Below, piece after piece: positions 35,597 to 42,755 of a stretch of DNA of 64,000 nt (within the stretch, counting starts at the first letter, position 1; every line of letters starts with the position of its first letter). The notes under the pieces were generated by a model. It had not been told where the DNA came from and made no database searches. It saw nothing but the letters and a program-made list of their open reading frames with translations. The DNA is from Betaproteobacteria bacterium (lineage in GTDB: Bacteria; Pseudomonadota; Gammaproteobacteria; Burkholderiales; Casimicrobiaceae), in NCBI GenBank assembly GCA_004293675.1, contig READ01000012.1, positions 62,001 to 126,000 on the forward strand. Direction: 5' to 3'. The position numbers were made by a program, and so were the translations under genes.

Positions 35597-36703
35597 TCAT
35601 TCCAATCGAATGACAGCGCCAACGCCGCGCGGCTCAATGGCGATCTCTATCGGCAAGAACTTTTCGATGACCAGCGCGTTGGTGCGCGTGTGTTCGGTCA
35701 GCTCAGTCGTGGCGAACGATCCGCCACCGGCCAGCGCCATCAGCAACAGCAATTGATCCGCCAGATGCGGCCCCACCGGTTCGCTGCGCGTTTGGTAGTC
35801 TCGAATGTCACGAGCGAGCCGCTTCGCTACTGACTCAGCGCTCACGCCTTGCTCGCCGAGCTGCATAAACACCTCGGTCACGTTGTCGAATTCAAGCGTT
35901 GCGATCAGCGCATTGCCCGGCCCTTCGTTTTGCCGTGCCGCCACGCGCCGCAACTGCTCGCCGCTCCAGCTCATCAACTTGCCAAGGGTCGCCAATTCGC
36001 GCTCCGCCACGCTCGACGCTACTCCCGCCACGATCACCTCGGCGTACGCCGCGCGAAGCTCTCCGCGTTCGTGCAAATGAAAAGGCTGCAACGGTTGGGG
36101 GGTGATGGTCGCGACAATTTCGCCGCCGCCCGCCGGGAAGAAACCATGACGGTTGAGCGCGAGCGACAATCGGCTCCCTCGGAAGGGTTGGGGAGAGGGT
36201 GTGTGCGACCGAATTACATTGGCTTGGAGCGCAGACTCCCTCTCCCCTAGCCCCTCCCCCCCTGGGGGAGGGGAACCCGCGTTCACCATTCGCGCAAACG
36301 CCCGCTCGATGAATTGAAACGGTGGCGCCATCGGATTGTGGGTGCCGCCCACCAGCGTAATTTGACTAGTCGCGCTCGATAGCAAGAGCGGCGGCAATAC
36401 CGTTTGCAAAACCAGCATCGTGCTGCCAGCGCCATCGATGGCGAAACGATAGTCGCCCGCCGTCACCGCGCCCGGCGAAAACTCAAGCGCGAGCGAACCA
36501 ATCGTCGCACCCGAAACTTCCGCGCCAGAAATTTGCTGCGCCGCCTTCACGCACATCAAATGCTGCCGCATCAAACCCGGCTTGCTGCGCTTAGCGCGAA
36601 TCTGCTCAATGCGAAACGGTTGCCCGGTACACATAGAAAGCGCCAACGCCGTACGCAAAATTTGTCCGCCACCTTCGCCGGTAGCGCCGTTTAGATGGAT
36701 CAT
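35597..36703 (-). CDS. rtcA: RNA 3'-terminal phosphate cyclase RtcA with in-frame repeat insertion
   Basis: Converts RNA 3' phosphate ends to 2',3'-cyclic phosphates with ATP. 368 residues. Seen: GATGEGGGQILRTALALSMC at the N-terminus and the adenylylated-His region TELTEHTRTNALVIEKFL near the C-terminus, both family signatures; HGFFPAGGGEI in the middle. Between residues about 143 and 178 a stretch rich in Gly/Pro/Ser (GSPPPGGEGLGERES ... SPQPFRGS) is encoded by a CCCTCTCCC palindromic repeat and has no counterpart in known RtcA proteins. It keeps the frame. Last gene of the RNA-repair set, 281 bp from rtcB. Confidence 0.93.
   Translation of the reverse strand: MIHLNGATGEGGGQILRTALALSMCTGQPFRIEQIRAKRSKPGLMRQHLMCVKAAQQISGAEVSGATIGSLALEFSPGAVTAGDYRFAIDGAGSTMLVLQTVLPPLLLSSATSQITLVGGTHNPMAPPFQFIERAFARMVNAGSPPPGGEGLGERESALQANVIRSHTPSPQPFRGSRLSLALNRHGFFPAGGGEIVATITPQPLQPFHLHERGELRAAYAEVIVAGVASSVAERELATLGKLMSWSGEQLRRVAARQNEGPGNALIATLEFDNVTEVFMQLGEQGVSAESVAKRLARDIRDYQTRSEPVGPHLADQLLLLMALAGGGSFATTELTEHTRTNALVIEKFLPIEIAIEPRGVGAVIRLE
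36174..36276. repeat. CCCTCTCCC palindromic repeat inside rtcA
   Basis: On the minus strand it begins TTCCCCTCCCCCAGGGGGGA and ends with CCCTTCCGAGGGAGCC, the same layout as the element at 3608-3712. About 105 bases, a multiple of three, so rtcA stays in frame. Confidence 0.85.
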
Positions 36704-36984
36704 GATTTTTTCTTAGTCATTGTGATGAGTGAGCTGCCGAAGGTGCGCGGTTGCGTAGGATCGACTCCGATACGGTGAGGTTGAAATGACTGTCGTTTCT
36801 GGCGGGGTGCCGCCAACCCAACGACTGGCTCAGGGCGAACGGCCACACGGCGAGCAGCATAGGGCGAGTCGAAGCGGTAGCAGAAAACGCGCGCTCTCCA
36901 TTACGACGTTCTCACACACTCCGTTCGTGGTGAGCCCGTCGAACCACAACGGCAAATGAAGAACGCAGCCGCCCGAAAACGTAA
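36704..36984. other. Gap between rtcB and rtcA
   Basis: No gene seen. It holds two pieces of a widespread dispersed repeat (CTCAGGGCGAACGG near 36828 and TTCGTGGTGAGCCCGTCGAA near 36924; a related piece, CCTGAGCTTGTCGAAGGG, is before lolA). No sigma54-type promoter is visible here, so rtcA probably relies on read-through from rtcB. Confidence 0.5.
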
Positions 36985-38205
36985 CTACCCCTTCACACAA
37001 ACCACTTGCTTCAACGTATAAACCACTTCAACCAAATCACGCTGCGCTTCCATCACTGCATCGATGTCTTTGTACGCCATCGGGATTTCGTCGATCACGT
37101 CTTCGTCCTTTCGGCATTCAACGCCTTCGGTCGCTTTAATTTGATCGGCAAGTGTGAAGCGCTTTTTCGCCTGCGTACGGCTCATCGTTCGGCCTGCGCC
37201 GTGGCTGCATGACATGAAGCTCTCTACGTTACCTTTTCCGCGAACGATGTAGCTCTTTGCGCCCATCGATCCGGGAATGATGCCCAGCTCACCCGCTTTG
37301 GCGCTCACGGCGCCTTTACGGGTGACCAAAATGTCCTCGCCGAAATGTGTTTCGCGAGACACGTAGTTGTGGTGACAGTTCACCGCTTCAAGATGGCTCT
37401 CAAACGGTTTTGTAATCACCGTACGCGCCGCCGCGATCACGCGCTGCATCATCACTTCGCGATTCAACTTCGCAAACTTTTGCGCCCAGCTTACACCGCG
37501 CACATAGTCGCCAAAATACTTGGAGCCTTCTTCGAAGTACGCCAAATCTTTATCCGGCAAATTCATGTTGTTTTTAATCGCCTCTTCGCGAGCGCGCTCG
37601 ATGTAGAGCGTACCGATGGCGTTACCCACGCCGCGCGAACCCGAGTGCAACATAAACCACACCGAGCCTTCGGTATCCAAACACACTTCGATGAAATGAT
37701 TTCCCGTTCCGAGTGTCCCCAAATGCTTGCGGCTGTTGGTGTTTTTCAATCGCGGCTCGATCGATGTGATCACATTGAATTCGTCGACGAGCGTTTGCCA
37801 CGCGGTATCGCTTTCCTCGGGCGGCGTATCCCACGAACCTTTGTCGCGAGCGCCACGCTGCATCGTACGGCCATGCGGCACGGCCTTTTCAATCGCATCG
37901 CGCAGCGGCGCTAAATTGTCCGGCAGATCCTTTGCCGACAACGTCGTTTTGCAAGCAATCATCCCGCAACCAATGTCCACACCCACCGCAGCAGGAATGA
38001 TCGCCTTGATCGTTGGAATCACACTACCGACGGTCGCGCCAATCCCAAGGTGCACATCTGGCATCGCCGCGATGTGTTTGAACACAATCGGCAAACGCGA
38101 TGCGTTGGCCAACTGCTTTTTTGCGTCGTCCTCAACAGGCACGCCTTTCGTCCACATTTTGATGGGGACACCGTTTTCAAATTGTTCTGTGTTGTAGCTA
38201 TTCAT
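36985..38205 (-). CDS. rtcB: RNA-splicing ligase RtcB
   Basis: GTP- and Mn-dependent ligase that joins 3'-phosphate (or cyclic phosphate) to 5'-OH RNA ends. 406 residues, as in E. coli. Metal-binding and active-site signatures are present: MPDVHLGIGATVGSVIPT, VGVDIGCGMIACKT (metal Cys), NHFIEV, MLHSGSRGVGN, and SCSHGAGRTMSRTQAKK, which holds the guanylylated His. The ATG overlaps the end of the upstream rlaP-type gene by 4 bases, so the two are translationally coupled. Confidence 0.97.
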   Translation of the reverse strand: MNSYNTEQFENGVPIKMWTKGVPVEDDAKKQLANASRLPIVFKHIAAMPDVHLGIGATVGSVIPTIKAIIPAAVGVDIGCGMIACKTTLSAKDLPDNLAPLRDAIEKAVPHGRTMQRGARDKGSWDTPPEESDTAWQTLVDEFNVITSIEPRLKNTNSRKHLGTLGTGNHFIEVCLDTEGSVWFMLHSGSRGVGNAIGTLYIERAREEAIKNNMNLPDKDLAYFEEGSKYFGDYVRGVSWAQKFAKLNREVMMQRVIAAARTVITKPFESHLEAVNCHHNYVSRETHFGEDILVTRKGAVSAKAGELGIIPGSMGAKSYIVRGKGNVESFMSCSHGAGRTMSRTQAKKRFTLADQIKATEGVECRKDEDVIDEIPMAYKDIDAVMEAQRDLVEVVYTLKQVVCVKG

Positions 38206-39035
38206 AGTTTCACGCTGACGTCGTTTGCCGACGCTGGCTGATTGAGTTTGAGAATCGTATCGTGTAAGTAGTTGTTCATTGCAACGGTGTTGGCGCGGGT
38301 CGCGCTGAGGTTCACATCGTCGGGCAAATCAAGTTCCGCTGCGATGTAGTCGTGAATCAGCGGCCAGCGAGCGCTGGTCGCACTCTCATTGGCCTGCATC
38401 TTGATCGCCAGCAGCGCATTGATTTCGTCCGCCAACGGCCCTTCGGGAATGAGTCCATTGGCGAGTTCGGCAAAGCGCATCGGCGGAACGCCGCGGCCTT
38501 CGCGAATCCAGCGCGCTGCTAACAACGGACGCAGTACGTAGAAGTACTTCTTGAACCGAACGATTTCGCCCTGCAGGTAGCCTCTGAAATTGGTCTTTGC
38601 CATCGACCGATAGTGGTGGTAGCCACGAATCGGTGAAAACACCTGCGGCACCAGATTAACGAGCCCCGCGGCTTCTTTGTGATGCAGATATTGAATAGGC
38701 GATTGCAGCCACTCCAACAGCGTCGGATTCGACTTTTGCAGCAGGCCAAGTGCCTTCCTTAAATCCCAGCCGCTGATGTCAAGCTCGCCGCTGATCGGCA
38801 CTTCGATCACATCTCGCAGCGGACTCACCGTGAGATACCAAGGCAGACGACTCACGTACACAAAGCGCACATCGTAGTCGCTGTCTGGCGAGGCAAAGCC
38901 CCAGGCTCGCGAACCCGACTCACAGGCGAACAGCACCGTGACATCGTGCCGCCGCTCGATCGCACGGAGCTCGCTCACGATCAGTTCGCGCATTTCGTCA
39001 GAGACCGGGTGTTTGTATTGAAATCGGGAAGTCAT
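38202..39035 (-). CDS. RlaP-type nucleotidyltransferase (RNA repair, pol-beta fold)
   Basis: 277 residues. The pol-beta nucleotidyltransferase motif is SGSRAWGFASPDSDYDVRFV (about residues 39-58), with G-S and D-x-D metal ligands, followed by a helical C-terminal half containing FKKYFYVLRPLLAARWI. It matches the YcgL/RlaP family, often found beside RtcB and thought to add or repair nucleotides at RNA ends before ligation. It is the first gene after a second sigma54 promoter and overlaps rtcB. Catalytic activity has not been shown from sequence alone. Confidence 0.88.
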   Translation of the reverse strand: MTSRFQYKHPVSDEMRELIVSELRAIERRHDVTVLFACESGSRAWGFASPDSDYDVRFVYVSRLPWYLTVSPLRDVIEVPISGELDISGWDLRKALGLLQKSNPTLLEWLQSPIQYLHHKEAAGLVNLVPQVFSPIRGYHHYRSMAKTNFRGYLQGEIVRFKKYFYVLRPLLAARWIREGRGVPPMRFAELANGLIPEGPLADEINALLAIKMQANESATSARWPLIHDYIAAELDLPDDVNLSATRANTVAMNNYLHDTILKLNQPASANDVSVKL

Positions 39036-39062
39036 GATGTTTGTTGCTCTTGGCGGTCAGAT

Positions 39063-39086
39063 GGGGTGACACCAATGTGTCACCCC
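39063..39086 (-). promoter_or_regulatory. Strong hairpin in the rlaP leader
   Basis: GGGGTGACAC and GTGTCACCCC form a perfect 10-bp stem with an ATTG loop, 27 bases before the rlaP start. A second, smaller stem (AACTCG/CGAGTT, 39094-39110) lies near the expected transcription start. They may protect the RNA or limit translation. No T-tract, so not a terminator. Confidence 0.65.
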
Positions 39087-39116
39087 CGTTTGCAACTCGT
39101 GTTGCGAGTTCTGTAT

Positions 39117-39132
39117 TGCAGGGCGCGTGCCA
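39117..39132 (-). promoter_or_regulatory. Sigma54 promoter P2 (rlaP-rtcB-rtcA)
   Basis: Minus strand TGGCACGCGCCCTGCA: TGGCAC, five bases, then CTGCA, close to the -24/-12 consensus TGGCAC-N5-TTGCW. Expected start near 39105, about 70 bases before rlaP. The -12 part resembles P1 (CTGCA). Confidence 0.85.
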
Positions 39133-39159
39133 GTTCGAGATTTAACTCGCGAAATATAT

Positions 39160-39172
39160 TAAGTCATTGATT
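39160..39172 (-). promoter_or_regulatory. IHF site of P2
   Basis: Minus strand AATCAATGACTTA fits the IHF consensus WATCAANNNNTTR at every defined position. It starts 28 bp upstream of the -24 box, between it and the activator box, where IHF usually bends sigma54 promoters. Confidence 0.75.
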
Positions 39173-39235
39173 TGTATGTGTTTTATTCAGAGAGTTACGC
39201 GCTTCAAATATCTAGTCTTGCGTTCATGGCGAAAT

Positions 39236-39254
39236 AACTATCTGCATAGCTAGT
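39236..39254. promoter_or_regulatory. Putative RtcR upstream activator box of P2
   Basis: AACTATCTGCATAGCTAGT, a near-palindrome (ACTATC-N6-GCTAGT), shares AACTA and AGCTAGT with the box upstream of P1. It starts about 104 bp from the -24 element. Assignment to RtcR is inference. Confidence 0.6.
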
Positions 39255-39280
39255 TTTTTATCTAAAAATAGCGAGTCGGG

Positions 39281-40021
39281 CTACTGCACCATGCCCTGTC
39301 GAGCAGCCTCAGCGTAGTCGATCAACGCTTCATCAGTCGACGCGACCGAGGCTACAAATGTGTAGATCAATTGATCGATGTCTTTTTTTCGACCTAGGTA
39401 GCGACCCTCGTGACCTAGTCCATGCAAGGCTGAAACCTGAACTTCGCGACATGGCATTGAAAGCAGCTCGACGAAGAGTCGCCACATCGCATCCCGCCAC
39501 TCTGGTTTATTTCGGTTTTGATAGAAGGTCGGCCACACATCGAACCACATGTAACAAACGTATCCGAGCTCGCCGTTGCCGTAGCCGATTCGATTGTGAA
39601 CGCCGGCGAGTCGCGGCCCGATGCACGCTCGCCAGAGGGTCGGAAAGTGTTCCATCATCCGCATCGCGTCGTCGATTGAGACCGATGGATCAGCCGCCGC
39701 ACACGACGCGTCCCCGACTGCATTACTCATCAAGTAGTTGAGTCCCAGCCCCACCTGCTCGTCGCTGAATCGCTTTAAGTCTTCGCCGCATCGCGCAAAG
39801 ATTAGCGTCTGCAACTTCACCCATTCGATGGGGCTGGGGTTAAATTCGTGCTCGTCGGCGTCGAGCGACCAGTACCACGCCTCGCCGTTCAATTCGTCTT
39901 TTTCGGGTCGATCAAACAGAAACGTTACGCAAGTCGCATACAGCGAATCGGAGATTCCCAAATCCGCTGGGAGCAGAAGCGTCTGCGTTTGGTTTTTCTT
40001 AGACTTTTTGTTTGAAGCCAT
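39281..40021 (-). CDS. Unknown protein in the RNA-repair locus (helical-repeat-like)
   Basis: About 246 residues from the ATG at 40021; the frame upstream is unrelated. A basic N-terminus (ASNKKSKKNQTQT) precedes an all-helical protein; the last 120 residues (CREVQVSALHGLGHEGRYLG, LIYTFVASVASTDEALIDYA) look like HEAT-type repeats. No catalytic motif seen. It sits between slipin and the P2 control region. P2 lies downstream of it, so it should depend on P1 read-through or its own promoter. Not known to me from RtcR loci. Confidence 0.65.
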   Translation of the reverse strand: MASNKKSKKNQTQTLLLPADLGISDSLYATCVTFLFDRPEKDELNGEAWYWSLDADEHEFNPSPIEWVKLQTLIFARCGEDLKRFSDEQVGLGLNYLMSNAVGDASCAAADPSVSIDDAMRMMEHFPTLWRACIGPRLAGVHNRIGYGNGELGYVCYMWFDVWPTFYQNRNKPEWRDAMWRLFVELLSMPCREVQVSALHGLGHEGRYLGRKKDIDQLIYTFVASVASTDEALIDYAEAARQGMVQ

Positions 40022-40126
40022 ATCACGCTTTTCTTTTAAGGGCTCGTTGACACGATGAGGTTCGAACTTGTGCCGCGCTGTGGCTTCTCCCCCTTCGAGG
40101 GGATTGTTGATGTGAAACAACGCACT

Positions 40127-40740
40127 AACGGGCGTCCGCCTGCCGTCATCACAGTACGGGATATCGCACCCAGAAAATAATCTGTGTCAATCTGCGTTAA
40201 ATCTGCGAAATCTGTGTCAAAGAAAGCGCCGGTACTCGCGGCCCTGCCCAATCGGAGAACCAGATTCAACGCACCCGCTGATCGAACTTAAAAGCGCAGA
40301 GCGCAGCAGCCTGTTTTTGACACAGATTTCGCAGATTTAACGCAGATGGCCACTGATTTTGAGGGGCAGCAACACACTGCTTGGACGATGAAAGTCAATG
40401 GATCCGCAACGGGCGTCGGCCTGCCGTCATTACAGTACGGGATATCGCACCCAGAAAATAATCTGTGTCAATCTGTGTCAATCTGCGTTAAATCTGTGAA
40501 ATCTGCGTCAAAGAAAGCGCCGGTACTCGCGGCTCTGCCCAATCGGAGAACCAGATTCAACACACCCGCTGATCGCACTTAAAAACGCAGAGCGCAGCAG
40601 CCTTTTTTTGACACAGATTTCGCAGATTTAACGCAGATGGCCACTGATTTTGAGGTGCAGCAACACACTGTTTAGACGATGAAAGTCAGTGGATCGTATC
40701 CACGATCTCTCATCCTAACGGGCGTTGGCTTGCCTTCATG
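40127..40740. repeat. Tandem 281-bp repeat with long inverted arms
   Basis: Two full copies (from 40127 and 40408) and a third start (40717) of a unit beginning AACGGGCGT. In copy 1, 32-base arms at 40190-40221 and 40316-40347 are perfect inverted repeats built of the AATCTGCGTTAAATCTGCG type sequence common in proteobacterial genomes. Copy 2 has extra TCTGTGTCAA and several changes in its left arm. No gene is visible in 40022-40839; a CCTCCCCTTGAAGGGGAGGG palindrome at about 40800-40821 ends the block. Confidence 0.85.
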
Positions 40741-40839
40741 GCCGTTAGGGCGGGGATGGCTATCCGATGCAATATCGAAAGACAACCATCCCCTCCCTAG
40801 CCCTCCCCTTGAAGGGGAGGGAATCAGTTGCTGGCGAAG

Positions 40840-41981
40840 CTACTGCTTCACTTTCGACAACGCATTCAACACACCCTCTAAACCGCCAAACACAGAGATT
40901 TTGTCGATGCGTTCCGCTACACGCTCCAGCGTTTCCAACTCTTTCAAGCGGAGAGCTACAGGGTTGTCTTCCATCACTTTCGCCGTGTTCAAGAGTGATC
41001 GCGATGCGGCAGTTTCCTCGCGGCGGCGGATCAAGTTCGCTTGCGCGACCTTCTCTGCCTCTACGACCTGCGCAAGAATGGTTTTCATCTCGCCCGGTAG
41101 GATGATGTCTTTCACGCCAACCGCTTCGAGCGTGATGCCTGCGTTGGACATGCGCTCACGCACTGCCATTGCCACTTTCTCGTCGAGTGCAGTTTTGTTT
41201 TCCAACAACTCATCAAGCGATTGCGTTCCGACTGCGGCGCGCAACGCAAACTGCAATTCACGATAAAGGTTATCCACCGGTTTCGCAGTCGTCGCAAACG
41301 CTTTCAACACATCGCCGTAGCGCCACGTTGCGCCTAGGTTAAGTCGAAGCGCCACCTTGTCTCGCGTCAAAATTTCTTGACCCGTGACTTCAAGCGCTTG
41401 CACACGCAAATCAACGTATTCCACTGACACGTTGCGGTTGAATCGCCAAAACCCGTAAGCACCCGGCGTGAGCGAGCGCACGAGCTTTCCATCCACTGTG
41501 AGTAGGCCCACACTGAATTCAGGGACTTGCACTTGCAACACCGACGCGGCGCCGGCAACCGCACGACGCTTCAACTGAGATTGCGTGATCTTGGCGATCA
41601 AGTCTTTAGACAATTCACCATCGCCCAACAGATCGACCGTCTCCAGGCGCACGTTCGCGGCGTTTTTCCAATACAAGCGACGCGTCGCAGGCGGCAACAG
41701 CTCCACCAAGGATTCGTTTTCATACAACAGCCCCGCTTGCGTATCGCTCAACTCTACGCGCACGAAGTTGTCGTTTGCAGAATCGGCGGGCGTGGCGAGC
41801 AAGTAGTCGCAACCGCTACCGATAAACAGTGGCTGCGCCATCTCATAGCGCTCCACAGACATTTTGTCGAACCACGCCGGGAACATGTATTTCCCTGGTT
41901 CCAACACGCGCTCGAAGTCGCCATTTTTAACAGCACGGCGCGCTCAGTTTTCCGAACACTAAAACGGTTTAACGTAAACAT
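40840..41981 (-). CDS. Slipin (SPFH/stomatin-like) with an apparent -1 frameshift
   Basis: Membrane-scaffold protein of the SPFH superfamily. The main frame (from a TTG at 41907) encodes VEYVDLRVQALEVTGQEILT, LDEKVAMAVRERMSNAGITL and a C-terminal coiled region (IRRREETAASRSLLNTAKVM), all slipin features, but lacks the N-terminus. The missing part (MFTLNRFSVRKTERAVLLK) is in another frame from the ATG at 41981, which has an AAGAAG-rich ribosome-binding region. Joining them needs a -1 shift at the A5 run (41924-41928), after which the next residues are NGDFERVLEPGKY, the expected slipin continuation. Options: sequencing error, real frameshift or programmed slippage. First gene after P1 and its tRNA-like leader. 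Confidence 0.82.
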
Positions 41982-42311
41982 TCTTCTTCTACCTTTCTTC
42001 TTCTGATGGTTCCTGCGCGTTCATGACGCAGGAGTTGCCGTTACAGTTCGTTCGCGGGATGCGCCCGCGTGGAGTCTCCGTCCGCGCTTTTGCTTTTCGT
42101 GTTGTCATCGATCGAAATCGATGGTTCCACTCAAACGCTGTCGCAACATCTACCCTCGCGTCTTGCTCACCGCAAAGCGGACGAACTGACAAGACCTCGT
42201 CATCGTCGGCGTTGCTGGTCGCCCTTGCGGGTGACGCGCTTCGCTTTCAATGCCGCCGTCTTGCGTTCGGCGGTTGAACCTTTCGGTTCGGTTTTATGGA
42301 GACCTTTCGGT

Positions 42312-42383
42312 CAGTTTGGGCGGGATTCGAACCCGCTACATATCGAGTGAAGTCGATTGCTCTACCCAATGAGCTACCAAAGT
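42312..42383 (-). ncRNA. tRNA-like RNA 2 (72-nt cloverleaf)
   Basis: A full cloverleaf: acceptor ACTTTGG with CCAAACT (one mismatch), TA, D arm GCTC-ATTGGGTA-GAGC, anticodon stem ATCGA/TCGAT, a 5-base variable loop, T arm GCGGG-TTCGAAT-CCCGC, then G. The anticodon loop CTTCAC has only six bases and a pyrimidine after the TCA triplet, and no CCA follows, so a working tRNA is unlikely. The first base overlaps the CCA end of the unit upstream. A GNRA hairpin follows directly. Position after a sigma54 promoter opposite rtcR recalls the tRNA-like Y RNAs of other RNA-repair operons. Confidence 0.75.
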
Positions 42384-42438
42384 GGCGCAAACAAGGGAAT
42401 CGAACCCAACGGCCTCGCGACCGCTACCAAAGATTTGC
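42383..42438 (-). ncRNA. tRNA-like RNA 1 (56-nt mini-tRNA ending in CCA)
   Basis: Five-bp acceptor stem (GCAAA/TTTGC, plus a T-G pair), a TTTGGTAG linker, one hairpin CGGTC-GCGA-GGCCG in place of D and anticodon arms, a T arm with canonical TTCGATT loop (GGG/CCC), a G discriminator and an encoded CCA. A tRNA top half without an anticodon. Unit 2 starts at its last base, so an RNase P cut there would free the CCA end. Resembles the tRNA-mimicking domain of bacterial Y RNAs, but no Ro60 (rsr) gene is in the window. Confidence 0.7.
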
Positions 42439-42567
42439 TATCAAACGCTTCTCACGCGGCGGCATACGCAAAACGCAACCCGAATGAATCGGGGCGTCGC
42501 GCACCGGTGTGGGCAGACCCACTGGAACCTGTAAGCGCATCGTGTTTTCTGTTTGACAAGCACTTAT

Positions 42568-42583
42568 TGCAGCTAACGTGCCA
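42568..42583 (-). promoter_or_regulatory. Sigma54 promoter P1 (tRNA-like leader and slipin)
   Basis: Minus strand TGGCACGTTAGCTGCA: TGGCAC, five bases, CTGCA, a strong -24/-12 match. Expected start near 42556, before the tRNA-like leader. The divergent gene is rtcR, which encodes a sigma54 activator. Confidence 0.9.
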
Positions 42584-42611
42584 GCGCAGCCGCACAACAG
42601 AGTAAATTTCG

Positions 42612-42624
42612 TAAGTTATTGATT
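42612..42624 (-). promoter_or_regulatory. IHF site of P1
   Basis: Minus strand AATCAATAACTTA fits WATCAANNNNTTR at every defined position. It starts 29 bp upstream of the -24 box, within one base of the P2 arrangement. Confidence 0.78.
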
Positions 42625-42678
42625 AGCAATACAAAAAGTATGAACTCCGACATTGGCGCGGCTTCCAGATGTCTACTC

Positions 42679-42697
42679 AACTAGCCGTTGAGCTAGT
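42679..42697. promoter_or_regulatory. Putative RtcR upstream activator box of P1
   Basis: AACTAGCCGTTGAGCTAGT holds the perfect palindrome ACTAGC-N6-GCTAGT and shares AACTA and AGCTAGT with the P2 box. It starts about 96 bp from the -24 element and 59 bp before rtcR, so it could also control rtcR itself. A second palindrome TATTG-N5-CAATA (42617-42631) overlaps the IHF site. Confidence 0.62.
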
Positions 42698-42755
42698 AAA
42701 ATAGCAATTGTTCGCTACACTGATGCAACCCCTTCCAACGTGATCGGTCTTGTCA

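Larger units (their letters stand above)
41982..42556 (-). ncRNA. Structured leader of the RNA-repair operon
   Basis: From the expected P1 start (about 42556) to slipin. In order on the minus strand: GTGGG/CCCAC (42509-42522), CCCGA/TCGGG (42479-42493), the two tRNA-like units (42438-42312), GACC-GAAA-GGTC (42301-42312), GAACC-GAAA-GGTTC (42276-42289), CCGCCG/CGGCGG (42253-42273), GTCACCC-GCAA-GGGCGAC (42218-42235) and TCCTGCG/CGCAGGA (42011-42033). Three loops are GNRA type. No convincing protein-coding frame; a 67-codon frame at 41989-42192 lacks support. Confidence 0.65.

Noticed and set aside
37345-37914. 189-codon plus-strand frame inside rtcB
   Set aside because: Antisense to rtcB, whose motifs are complete.
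40346-40582. 78-codon frame in the tandem repeat block
   Set aside because: Translation of the AATCTGTG repeat; no coding signature.
40127-40740. CRISPR array
   Set aside because: Repeat units are about 281 bp with inverted arms and no short regular spacers; no cas genes are nearby.
41989-42192. 67-codon frame just before slipin
   Set aside because: It lies across predicted stem-loops of the leader, has no good start or homology, and its end merely abuts the slipin ribosome-binding region.
42312-42383. Annotation as a functional tRNA with anticodon TCA
   Set aside because: Six-base anticodon loop, pyrimidine after the triplet, mismatch in the acceptor stem and no CCA; tRNA-like RNA is the safer call.
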